Positions 49,280-60,464 of a stretch of 64,000 nucleotides of DNA are shown piece after piece (position 1 is the stretch's first letter; every line of letters starts with the position of its first letter). The translations under genes and the position numbers were made by a program. The DNA comes from Lycium barbarum (taxonomy: Eukaryota; Streptophyta; Magnoliopsida; Solanales; Solanaceae). Under the pieces are notes generated by a model, which was given only the letters and a program-made list of their open reading frames with translations, did no database searches and was not told where the DNA came from. Where the stretch lies: positions 11,420,336 to 11,484,335 of the forward strand of contig NC_083340.1 in assembly GCF_019175385.1 (NCBI RefSeq), in the 5' to 3' direction.

Positions 49280-49689
49280 ACTCTTCCGTGCTTATGTTAC
49301 GTACTTTTGTTACTTGAAGATATAAAATGAGAGAAAGAGAAAGAAAAGTACTGATTTTTTTTTTTCTTAAATTGGGTCATCGATCTTTTAATTCCTTAAA
49401 AATAAAAGTTATGTCAGTAGTGCATAATAAGTACCACAAAAAAATAAAAAATAAAAATAGGAAATGCCAGAAAAATAAGAAGAAGAACACGAGCGAGAAT
49501 AAGAGGAAGAATAGGTGCGTGCCAAATATATGTAGACAGTTCCAGTATTCAGTGACGAAGTCAACAATTCTGCAAAAGAATTTAAAAATTGCACAAGATT
49601 CGAATATGTATTTTCTACTGATGGATTCAAAATTTAATGCATGTATAAAAATTACTTTTTAAAGACCCTATAATATGATTCATTTATTG
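49280..49689 (+). pseudogene. Remnant of a second SAP locus: 3' flank
   Basis: CTTCCGTGC ... GTACTTTTGTTAC ... GAAGATATAAAATGAGAG and on to about 49440 is similar to the 3' flank of the intact SAP gene (34168-34390). From 49663 (GACCCTATAATATGATT) it matches 33368-33385, the sequence just upstream of the SAP promoter. No zinc-finger coding sequence remains in front of it. Confidence 0.55.
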
Positions 49690-50375
49690 GGACTAATTTC
49701 ACATATGGTCACTTAACTATCATTTTTTCCCCACAAAAGTCACTTAATTATCGTTTCTAACACAAAAGTCACTTAATTGTGAGTATACTAACACAAAAGT
49801 CATTAAACCACTTTCCGGTGTCACTAAACCACTTTATGGTGAATAACTCTTTTTTTTTAAAGTCTAATAAATAATAAATTAATTTAAAAGGTTCAACCTG
49901 ACCCGAAAAATCTACTCCCTCCGTCCCAATTTATGTGGCACCTTTCGAATTTTGAGATTCAAACAAGTGTTTCTTTGACCGTAATCATTCATATATCTTT
50001 TAAATTTTGAATTGTCTATTATCGTGACTTATAATATTTTTTACGTATTTTTCAAATATGTAAATTTTATTTCAAAAAAACTTAAAGATTACATGCCCAA
50101 ATTTACGCTCAAAATTAAACTGTATTGACTCACAAAATTCAAATTGTACCACATAAACGGGTACAGATGGAGTAAGATTTATTTTGAATAGGGTCGGGTT
50201 GAAACTTTTTAATTAATTTTTTATGTATTAGATTTAAAAAAAAAACAGAGAGAGAGAGAGTAAAAGATGAGTTATTCACCGAAAAGTAGTTTAGTGACTT
50301 TTGTTTTAATATACTCAAAGTTAAATAATTTTTGTGAAAAAAATGATAGTTAAGTGATCATGTGAAATTCATCCT
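49690..50375. mobile_element. Palindromic TIR element with nested MITE
   Basis: Left end TTTCACATATGGTCACTTAACTATCATTTTTT; right end is its inverse (ATGATAGTTAAGTGATCATGTGAAAT). The two arms match over about 200 bp, including GGTTCAACCTGACCC / GGGTCGGGTTGAAAC. A Stowaway-like MITE sits at the centre (49915-50172). The intact SAP locus at 33368-33400 has the uninterrupted sequence, which shows the insertion directly. A target duplication is suggested by TTATTG on both sides but is not clean. Confidence 0.7.
49915..50172. mobile_element. Stowaway-like MITE, nested
   Basis: CTCCCTCCGTCCCAATTTATGTGGCAC at left and, inverted, ACCACATAAACGGGTACAGATGGAG at right, flanked by TA (49913-49914, 50173-50174). 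Confidence 0.75.
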
Positions 50376-50577
50376 TAGTTATTGATTATTCATTTTGTGG
50401 TATATATCACGCATTGCATTCTCCAGATCGGCCCAGTAAGTATTGGACTCCTTTTCCATCCTAATACGGGCCTTATCCGTATTAGCCTAAACTGTGTTGG
50501 AAAAGGATTTCCAAATACAATTAGAATTATTAGGAAAGTCCTAATTTGATATTTATTTGGATTATTACAAGCTTCTA
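50376..50577 (+). pseudogene. Remnant of a second SAP locus: promoter copy
   Basis: CATTTTGTGGTATATA ... CTCCAGATCGGCCCA ... AAGTATTGGACTCCTTTTCC to TTGGATTATTACAAGCTTC matches 33391-33571. It stops just before the TATA box of the intact gene, so the copy lacks core promoter and coding sequence. Confidence 0.75.
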
Positions 50578-51699
50578 GGGCGGCTTATCAGACGGATAAT
50601 TATGCTTAACAGTTATCTATTTTTAAATGTATTAATTTGTTAGCCAATCAATAAGATATCAGTTGGTTCGGTATTGGGTTAGCAATTATTGGGCGGTGTA
50701 TCGGCTAAATTTAAGTAACAATGAAAATTAGAATCACAACATATAGTCCAGCTTTCACATTAAAATCACAGCCTCCAATTCTTTTTGGACAACTGCTTTT
50801 GCAAATATAAAACAACGAAACCTTTCAAGTTAAAAGTCATGGTGATGCATACTGTACATGACAGAAGACTGGATATTTGCTGTGAAATGGTGATGACAAG
50901 ATAGAAGAGGGAGAGAGATACAGAGTGCAAAACAAATAAATATATAAATAAATAACTTTCTGGGTTTCACACTGTCAAATGAGAATATGTGCATGTTACA
51001 AAAAGTGGTAAGATAAATGCAGGGGAAGAGGTTTTGGGGAAATCTGCTATTTACTACTACCATTTTGAGAGCATTATGTCACATGAAGTAAATGAAGTGT
51101 TCAACAACCCTATTCTCGTCCGGTTGTACCGTATAAGTTCATTTAAAATCATTCATATAATTCTTAACGGGTTAATGGTTTATCCAATAAGGAAATTGAG
51201 TAATCCACCCCCGCACCGATAAATTGTTAATTATAAGGAAAATTTAATGGACATAACTACCTCTAAAACTTATTTATTAATAATAGCTACCTTTTATTTT
51301 ATTTATTTTTAGTAGCTTAAATTAATTTCAAAATTACCAGTTGTAACTGATCTACAAGCGTCTCTGTATTTCCCCTAAACTTACGGCCCATGTTCCCTAA
51401 TAACTCCCAATCTCTTTTCTTTTCAAATTAATTTCTCTCCCATCTTCAATAGTTTCAACCGTATTATACGCCCATTATCTATCATCATTATTAGCACGAT
51501 TCCATCTTCCTTAATCGTTACCCACATAGTGTAGGTAACGAATTTTGATAATTTATTAGATTTTTTTTTACTTTCTTTATTGTATTTCTCTATATTTATT
51601 CTTATATTTCATCGTTTTCTTTGTTTCTTTTCATTCTTTTTTTTTTCTATTTTCAGCCATTGTTAGAGTGTTTAAAACAAGATCTAATTCTCCATTTTA

Positions 51700-53248
51700 A
51701 TGGCGGAAAGAGATACTCCAAGCAGGAATACTCGAGGTAGTCCTCATGTTTATGATGGTCCTAGTTTCTCTTTGGGATTTTCACAACAACTTGCAATTGC
51801 AGGAGAATCTCCTAAAATTGCTGCTGAGAGAAGAAGCAAGAAGATTCATGACCCATCAAGGATGCGTCAACTTCAACCAACTGAAGTTCCAAAACTGAGC
51901 AAGCCAAAAGATGATGTACCAGTCAAAAAAGGTTCTAAAGTTGCTCAACAAAATAAGAGAAAAGTAACCAAGCCCTTTTCAGACATTAAGGGTAAAAATG
52001 TTGTTAAAGATGTAGATCTGGAAGAGGATGAACAGGTATTGATGAAATTTTTCGATTTTGTTGTTTTGTATTTCACTATATTTCTATATATTTCAACATA
52101 ATTGGATATGCAATTCAGTATATTTCTGTGTATTTAATAAAATGTATATGTGCATCAACTATAGTTTATATCATATACAACATAACTGTGGTAGTTGTGT
52201 TCGTAGTTAACTGTATTTCATTATATTTCTATGTATTTTCACAAGTACATATGTTTACTATTTTGTACTTATTGATTTTAAAAGTTGTGTTAGTTGTGTT
52301 ATGCAATTTTTTTTTTTTGTGTATATTTTTCTTGGATATGCAATTCAGTATATTTCTTGTGTGTGTCTATGTTTTATACAATTGTTTCAGCCTTAACTTA
52401 GTGTTGCAATTTTATTTTAGGAAACTAAATTCTATGTTAAGAGTCATCCTGAAGAGGCTTCATCGATGCAACGGTACACTAATATCGAGGTGTTCAAAGA
52501 TATCAAGAGTAAGCTAACTGTTCCACAGTTAGAGATCTTTTCCAAGACAATATTTGGGAAATTCCTCGGAATGCAGCACCTGGAGGTTCAAGCACAGATT
52601 TTTAGGTGCTTCATGGTAAGAGAGCTCAAGGAGAGCACTTCTGATTGCTTTACAATTGATATAAATGGTACTGTATTGCGATTTACCATGAGAGAATTTG
52701 CCCTTATGAGCGGGCTAAATTGTGTAGCCGATGAAGGTCAATTTACATACGATGAGGAAAAACCGAATAGGATTATGGATGTATATTTTGGTGGAACTAC
52801 GAGTAAAGTAAAAAGATTGGAGTTCATTGATTGCTTTAAGAATAAGTGTTGGGGAGATAATGATGAGGACGCTGTTAAGTTTGCAAGTATGTTTTTTATA
52901 AATACATACATCTTTTGCGGTGAGCCTAGGAAAACGAATATACCAAGGGTTCATTTTGAAGTGGTTGAGGATGGAAGGTATATAGATTATCCATGGGGCA
53001 AAGAAGCTTTTAATGAGTTGATTAGAAGCATCAACAAGAAGTATTCTGCCACAACACAGTATTATAGGATCCATGGGATGCCACTGGCTATGCAAGTTTG
53101 GCTTTATGAGTGTTGTTCAAGAGTTCCATCGTATCTCGCTATTAAATCCGGAAATTCCATTCCAAGAATGTTGAATTGGAGGTCCATCGACAGTCAGCCA
53201 AAATACAATATTTTGATGGAAGACATTTTTAGAGACGGCAAACAGACG
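51700..53248 (+). pseudogene. Ulp1-type MULE gene, 5' exons with DUF1985
   Basis: Exon 1 51700-52035 (basic, low complexity start MAERDTPSRNTRGSP) and exon 2 52421-53248 join in frame across a GT-AG intron. Exon 2 carries DUF1985: IFGKFLGMQHLEVQAQIFRC, FTMREFALMSGLNC, and a MPLAMQVWLYECC ... IPRMLNWRS stretch. DUF1985 is found almost only in plant transposon proteins with a C-terminal Ulp1 domain. These two exons are intact. The intron has many TGTATTTC-like words. Downstream exons are broken. Confidence 0.8.
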
Positions 53249-53537
53249 GTAATATTCGAACACTCTAACTTATTTTTATGTTTTTTCATAGCATTTTATT
53301 TTGCAATTATGCCTTACTGATTTTATTTGTATTCCACTGTTCTACTGTCGTATTATTGCTTTTCTGGTGGTTTTTTTCCTGATTTTTTGTATTTCACTAT
53401 ATTTCGGTGTATTTCCTTTTGCATTTTCACTATATTTTTTTACATTTCACTATATTTCTGTGTATTTCAGTGTTCAAAATGTAAGTGTGAATAGTTTTAT
53501 AACACACTAATTAAATATTTATTTCTTTCTTCTTCAG

Positions 53538-55450
53538 AGCTGTACATTTGCAAATACAATCCCCACTAGCAGTGAGTTGGAGAGCCTCCAATTGCCCGAT
53601 GTTGTTGTCTGTCGAGATACAGTAGACAAAAATGTCTTAGTTGATGCCCATGAAGGTACCCAAGTCACATATATGCCAGTGGATGACTATGATGATTTCA
53701 GTACTACTCCCCCCCCCCCCCCCCCCCCATCTTTCTAAGGGCAAACAACAACAACAGACGAATCAGACAGATTCTCCACCTTCAAAGAGACGCAGACAAC
53801 TTCCTGCAACAGCTTCCACATAAAAGAAACAGCAAATCCACACCGAACCACAGACAACTTTGAAGAAGAGTCACAAGGATCAAAAGGTTGCTCAAAATCC
53901 TATTTTACAGAAGTCTGCTTCACCAAAGTTGAATGAACAAATGAATCGACCCCAAAACACCACAGTCCTACATGATGTCCCTACTGTATCTATGAAAGAG
54001 GAAATGCAATTGCTAAGGAAAGATTTTCAAGTTTTCAAGGAATCAGTAAGTGATTTTAGCTACGAAACAAAAAAAAAATTGGTGTATTTAATTTACTGTT
54101 TCTAAACAAATTGAAATACTATTTTTGTTTAAATATTAGGTCGTTGGTGAGTTCACAAGTGAGTTGTCCAAGCTTCGAACTTCATGAATGACAACTTCAA
54201 GAAGCTATTTGAAGCAATCAAGGGGAACAATTCTGTGGACAAGGTAAATGTGTGAAATAGGAATTGAACTAACATTTTAGACTCTTATTGCGAAATACAA
54301 TTTATATTAATTCATTTTTTTATGTGAAGGCTGCCGATAGTGAGGCGCCGGTGCATTAAACTGATGCTGGGCTACAGTTAACGCCTGAAGAAAACTTACG
54401 TCATGATTCTACCATTCAAACATCTCGGCCGAAACACGATGATGAGTCAATTAAGGTAAAATGAGTTTGTGACGTGAAATCCATCTTTTAAAGTTATGTT
54501 TTCCTCAGTATTTTCTATTTTTACAAACTTTTGTATTTTATGGCGTTTCATTTGTATTTCACTGATATACTTTTTTTTTTGTATGTCTCTGTATTTCTAC
54601 CCCCACAGAATCAATCTAATCCTGGCCCTATTTCTGTGTATTTAGTAATTCTCCAACCTTATATTTTTATGTTATGATTTTGTTTTAAATTTTGATTTTT
54701 TTTTATTCAAAAGGGTGTTGCACCAATGTTACACGAGGAAGTTCCGGAAATTGTAGTGACCGTCGGAAATTTAAGAGCAGATACACATAAAGCTTCATCT
54801 GAAGAGATTAATCGGGCGGACGAAGGATCTTTCAACTTAACAGAGGTAAATTTTACATTCAATCTTATAGATCTTTTCAATATACTGCTATACTTAACAT
54901 TTATTAAATCTCTTTTTTTTAGGGAATGGTCGCAGAGATGCTCATTGAGTTGCCTCTAGAAACTCATGTACCAGAAGCAGGTGCGGGAATACAACCCGGG
55001 GACATCACTGATCATTCAATTTTAGAGACTCCACCCAGGTTCGATGACAACATTACTAAGTCACAATGGTTGATCCCTGACGAAATGTTACCAAGCCAAA
55101 TAGGTTCGTCAGGATTCTCTGTGTTTCATCAAATGGGTCACAAAGGATTTGTTATGCCAGTAATGTCTGCTGACAAATGAAAAACAAGAGCCAGTAATTA
55201 ATGCGGAAGTTGTAATTGCTCAACCAAATGTTATTCCCACTAGGATAGTCAAACCTAGTAAATACTTCAGTTCACCTTACATGACCAATTACGGCTCTGC
55301 AGAAGCTTCAGTTCAAGACCCCACACCTTCCATTTTTAAAAAGAAGCATCCATTTGTTGAAGATCCAATTAATGGCCCGCGAAATACTTCGCTTATTCAA
55401 CAATACCAGAATTGGCTTGAATAGGATCTGCTTCTAAGGCATGATAAAAA
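53538..55450 (+). pseudogene. Ulp1-type MULE gene, middle exons (broken)
   Basis: Exon from 53538 (SCTFANTIPTSSELESLQLP) continues the DUF1985 exon in frame. A run of 20 C (53709-53728) shifts the frame: sequence before it reads in one frame (PVDDYDDFSTTPPP), sequence after it in another (SKGKQQQQTNQTDSPPSKRR). An in-frame TAA follows at 53821-53823. Small exons can be traced at about 53824-54047, 54140-54243, 54331-54456, 54714-54846 and 54924-55450, with another frameshift near 54180-54190 and a TAG near 55423. Low-complexity, acidic/basic linker sequence; no domain recognised. Confidence 0.6.
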
Positions 55451-55535
55451 GTAAGTTTGAACGTATTTACCCTTTTAATTTATATATTCATTCTTTCAGC
55501 AAAGTAAACTGTTTACATTGATTGTTGTTATTTAG

Positions 55536-56874
55536 AAAGGGTAAGGAAAGCCGTTACAAAAAGAATAAGCAAGCTTTGGATCCAGATGACATCAATTTTG
55601 GCTTCAATTTTGGTGTGTTACATGTTGATGACAAAAACTGGTTCTATCTCTTATCAATGAATGGCCAGTCTTGGAATGATGAGGTGCTATATTTCCCATT
55701 TTCTTTTTTACTCCTTAATTCTACAGTTGTCTATCTATCTGTCTTTTAAAGCATATTTCTCTATATTCCTTCTATGTATTTCTCTATATTTCCTCTTATT
55801 TTTATGTATTTACTTCATTCAAACTGCATATTTCTCTGCAGAAGCTTATTTCATTTTTTTTTTACCAGTATGCATTAAACTTATTTCATTTTTTTAACAA
55901 CATATTGATGTCATTTTTTACTACTTGTGGAAGAAAGGCAAGTACGACAAGGATAACAGATTCAAATTCACAACTGTTGACTGTATGTTCTTCTCCAAAA
56001 TTGATGAAATTCATCGTGCATATGCTAATCCGGAGGGGACCAGTAGTGTTGCCAGTTCGGAGAACGAAATATGCGAGTACATTAACGGGCATAGGATGCT
56101 GGCTAATGTGCCATGGCATACAGTTGATTGTGTTCTCATTCCTGTCAACATCAAAGAGGAAAATCACTGGATCTTAATTGTAGTGCCATTCACTGACAGG
56201 TATTCCTACTTTTTTTTTTAAAATTCATTAAAACTGCATATCTCCCTGTATTTTCCTCGTATTTCTATCACACAAGGTCCGTATGAAATTTAATTTACCA
56301 ACCTGTTAACCGAGCTGATGTAATATTCTTTTACGTGCAGGCGTCTGTACATCTACAACTCATACCGAGCTGCTGGTCATGATGCTGTTGTTAGAAGAGA
56401 AATACACAAGATAGCTACCCTATTGCCACATCATCTGCATTTTTCTGGATTTTACGAGAAAAAAAAGGCATCGGTTGGATTAACCACCCATCATACAAGG
56501 GCAAACAACAGACTGATGACTTTCATGTCATGTATGTGAACGACTTGCCACAACAAGCCTCTGGCAGCATGTATGTCTTTCAACATCAGAGTTCCATTTT
56601 TTTTTTCAAAATTCTCAACCAATAATCATTTTTATTTTTTATTTTCAGGGATTGTGGTGTGTATGTTACCGCATTTGCTGAATACTTTTGTTCTGGATGA
56701 GGCGTTCCATCTGAAATTGATGCAGAAACACTACGTAATAGATACGGGGCATTACTATGGGAATACGGATGGCAAAAGGTTGATTTGAATGCCTTCAGTG
56801 ACAATGAACTGCCGCCAAGACCAGTTAGGCCTGCCATAGATTACAACGCGGTCGACACAGTAGTTGTTAATTAG
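55536..56874 (+). pseudogene. Ulp1 (C48) cysteine protease domain of the MULE gene
   Basis: SUMO-protease-like fold; exons 55536-55683, about 55901-56199, 56341-56570 and 56649-56874. Landmarks: NFGVLHVDDKNWFYLL, PWHTVDCVLIPVNIKEENHW (catalytic His), LYIYNSYRAAGHDAV (Asn where the catalytic Asp of Ulp1 enzymes normally stands), NDLPQQASGSM (oxyanion Gln region) and DCGVYVTAFAEYF (catalytic Cys). Breaks: the acceptor before 55901 reads AACAA instead of an AG site; an extra A in the A-run at about 56459-56466 shifts the frame; an in-frame TGA at about 56698. Ends at TAG 56872-56874. Confidence 0.8.
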
Positions 56875-57574
56875 TCCACTAGGTTTTAATGTTGAATCGT
56901 TTTTCACAGTATTATTTTGCTGACCATTTTTGCACATTTTGTTGTGTTGTTTTGTTAAGAATTGACAAATGGCAGTGTTTTTTCATCAATGACTTAACTA
57001 ATTTCTTTCATGGCTATTTTTTGTTTAAGTCTCCCATATTTATATTTATCGTTTAATGAAAACAGCCTCTGGTGTATTTCAATATATTCCAATGTTATAT
57101 ACCCACTCTTCAATTCGACAAATTATTCCAGGTGAACTGGAATACTTCTGGTGTATTTCAATGTATTCCAGTTGACAAATTGCAGTGTTTTTTCATCAAT
57201 GACTTATCTAATTTCTATCACGACTATTTTTGATTCAGCCTCTCATATTTATATTTATTGTTTTAATGAAAACAGCTTTTGCGGTGTTTTTCAACGTATT
57301 CCAATGTATATACCCACTCTGCATTTTTTATGAAACAGTTTCTAATATATTTCATTGTATTCCTGTCTATATAGGCCTAATGCAACTTAATATTTCTTAA
57401 ACATTTCACTTATTTTTCATTTTAACGTTCGTTAACACCGAATTGTATGTAATATTATTATTAAAATGAAGGACAAAAATTACATAATACAACAATGAAC
57501 CAAAAATTTCTTTATTTAATATTTTTGGGGATAAGTGTTTTTTTTAAAAAACAAAACAATTACAGTCTAAACAT

Positions 57575-60464
57575 CTACTTCTTACGTGGCTCGTTAGAAC
57601 AAGAACGTCTATTGTGACCAAGACATCCACAAGTACTACAAGCATTCCTACGTTTACCAATCATCGTCTCCATTAATGGTTTATCTCGCTTTTTCTTTGG
57701 CCTTCCCGGGGGTCTCTTGTATCTTGGTGGCAAAACAACTTCCTCGCATATGTGTTTGGGAATATTCCACTCACTTTCGTCAGGCAGAGGATCCACAGGC
57801 ACATCATACGTCGTAATCACTGTCTTTGGTTTGAATAGGTATGAGCAATATTCATCAGGCATAAGACTTTTACTCTTCAATACAGCCTATGCATGTGGAC
57901 ATGGTATCTCGTCCATTTGGAACATCCGACAACTGCATGTTTTCTTTTTAAGATCAATTATGAATCGCCTTGCCTCATCATTTACGGTATACACATATTC
58001 AGTTGATGGTTCAACCTAATCAAGAAGAAATGTGTCAGACCAGAATACATTGAATATTAACAACGATAAGTAATATGAAATACATGGAAATATACAATCC
58101 AAACAGAATTATTTAAGTACCTTCTAAAATATACAGAAATATATTGAAATATATGTAGGCAGACTTCAACAAGATAAACAGTAACATACCGTCATGGAAA
58201 TATACAATCCAAACAGAATTATTTAAGTACCTTCTAAAATATGCTGAAATATATTGAAATATATGTAGGCAGACTTCAACAAAATAAACAGTAACATACC
58301 GTCATACGTAGAGATTTACATTCGTTTATTGATAATAATTGCTGGAATGCTTTCCCAAGTGTTGTGAATATGTATGTACCGTTCCTCCTATTAGTGCAAT
58401 TCTATCTCCCAAACATCTTCCTCACTTCTTCAAGAAAATCGAAAACAGGCAACTCTCTTGCTGCTACCAATTTTCCATTAATACATTCGGCTATATTTGA
58501 GGTCATTGTCCATCCTCTGTTAACGGGTGAATATAGTCGAGCCCACTTTTCCCTTCCAGCATCCTCCAAGTACTCTTTTACCCGAAAATCAACCTTCTCA
58601 ATCTTCTCCATCAGCTTATCAAACTCAGCCTGTGTGTATGCTTTTGCAAGTGCATAGAATACAGGACTCAATACTTCACCATTCGATTTGCATTTCGTGG
58701 TCACATTTTTCCATAAATACCATATGCATGCCAAATGTGGCACAGTTGGATACACTCTACTCACCGCCTTAATGATGCTCTCATGTCTGTCTGATACAAC
58801 ACACATGTTATCCCTATTCCCATAAGCTTGTTTGAACTGCTCAAAGAATCAGGTCCAAGACTTATCGTTCTCTGAATCTATCACACCATATGCCAATGGT
58901 AGAATATTACCTGCAGATACATGTTTTGTGTATTATTACAATGAAATATAGCATAAAGCATATTGGAAATACATTGGAAATAGAATGAAATACAACGAAA
59001 TATACCAAAAGCAGAAAAAAATGTATTTAAACATTTTGGCATCTACCTGCACCATCCAACGTGTTGGCTGATACAAAAGTACCTTTATATGTAGTTTTAA
59101 GGTGGGAACCATCTACTACAACTATTGGTCTACAACACTCGAAGCCTTTTATGAACGCTTTAAGTGCTATAAACAAATACAAGAACTCGTTTTGTTGTGA
59201 TTTGTGCATTCTCACATGTGATCCAGGGTATGTTTTATCCAATATGTACACATATCCCGGTAACTTCTTGTATGATTCTATTGGTTCCCCTCTTAATTCA
59301 TTCATTGCCTTTTCTCTATCCCTCCAGGCCGTCATATAAGAAACATCAACACCATACTCATTTTTTACGTCGTCTACTATATCACCAGGTGTATATTTCC
59401 TCTTGTGATTTGCTATTTTTGGCTTAACAACTGACGCCCCAATAAACAAACTTGTTGCTTGCCTTTGGGAATATACTTTATCCTTCAATGGACACGTATG
59501 TTCGTCATGAAAAGATCTCACTCTGAACATTTCAGAGTTCGCAATACTTGAAGCTCTGAATTTCCAATGACAATCAGTTGAACAGCATACCAGAGTGTAA
59601 CTACATAAACCAATACAAAAAATAACAGTTAGATTGAAGTTTCAAACACATACAAGATCCTAAATACATTGTCTATATATACTGAAATGGTTACATAATG
59701 GAATTAAATAATTCAAACAGTGCGTATTTCAATGTATTTAATTAAATCCAACTGAAATATAATGGCAACACAACAGTTTACATCACTGTATTTCAATGTA
59801 TTTCTTAGTATATTTCAATATATTTCAATGTATTTCATATTTTTTTGTGACTAACATACCTTATGGCATTCGACCTCTCTGTCCTGAAATTGAAGCTTTT
59901 GCGAATTGCATAACTCGCCATAACATTCTTCAAAGTGTCCTTATCTTTGTAGATTTGATCAACAAAAACATCCTTATGTTCCTTGTTCGAATTTATCAAG
60001 TCATCGTTGTTTTCAAATAAAACAACAACTTTAGCACAATCCGACGCATCCAAATCATTTGTATCAACTACGTCCATAGCATACATATAATCATTAAATT
60101 CAAGTTGAAACATATCGTCTCCAACTGCAGATTCGCCGGACACAAAATTCTCAAGATCATTATCAGTTATGCCAACGCACAACAGATATGCTTCAAATTC
60201 CCTGTTTTCTCTCTTAAGCTCAACATACACCCTTACTCCCATATTGTTGCGTATTTCCATTGGCATATTGTCTCCTTCAACAACATATTTTATTGATATC
60301 GTTTTCCTGCTAATATCAACACCTAACTGAATTGCTATAGTTTCAACCAAATCACCGTATGAACAATAATCTTTGAAGACAACTGCGTCAAGTTTGTAAT
60401 TAACAAAGCAATTCTGTTCATTCCAAAAACTGGAGTGTCTGATCACTGTTGTTATGCTTGACAT
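57575..60464 (-). pseudogene. MuDR-family transposase of the MULE (decayed)
   Basis: Exons on the minus strand: 60464-59860, 59600-59047, 58910-58300, 58015-57575. Order: PB1-like N-terminus (start at MSSITTVIRHS), MuDR DNA-binding region (GDMF... VDQIYKDKDTLKNVMASYAI; CSTDCHWKFRA; HDEHTC), DDE core (PIVVVDGSHLKTTYKGT, GNILPLAYGVIDSENDKSW, CVVSDRHESI), SWIM zinc finger (CSCRMFQMDEIPCPH), AT-hook (RPPGRPKKKR) and a CCHC knuckle (CSTCGCLGHNRRSC). Three in-frame stops: TGA after DKSWT, TAG after KMFGR, TAG after PCPHA. All three sit at likely Trp codons (TGG). Splice sites are otherwise good. Convergent with the Ulp1 gene. Confidence 0.88.
58083..58302. repeat. 110-bp tandem duplication at an exon-intron border
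   Basis: CATGGAAATATACAATCCAAAC ... GTAACATACCGT occurs at 58083-58192 and 58193-58302 with few differences. The unit includes the splice donor (GTATGTTAC on the minus strand) of transposase exon 3, so the donor is present twice. Confidence 0.9.

Noticed and set aside
49327..49662. 111-codon Lys/Asn-rich frame
   Set aside because: AT-rich sequence homologous to the non-coding 3' flank of the SAP gene.
55886..56167. Minus-strand and +1-frame open frames over the Ulp1 domain
   Set aside because: Shadows of the Ulp1 coding frame.
58364..59427. Plus-strand frames of 76-97 codons
   Set aside because: Antisense shadows of the transposase exons.
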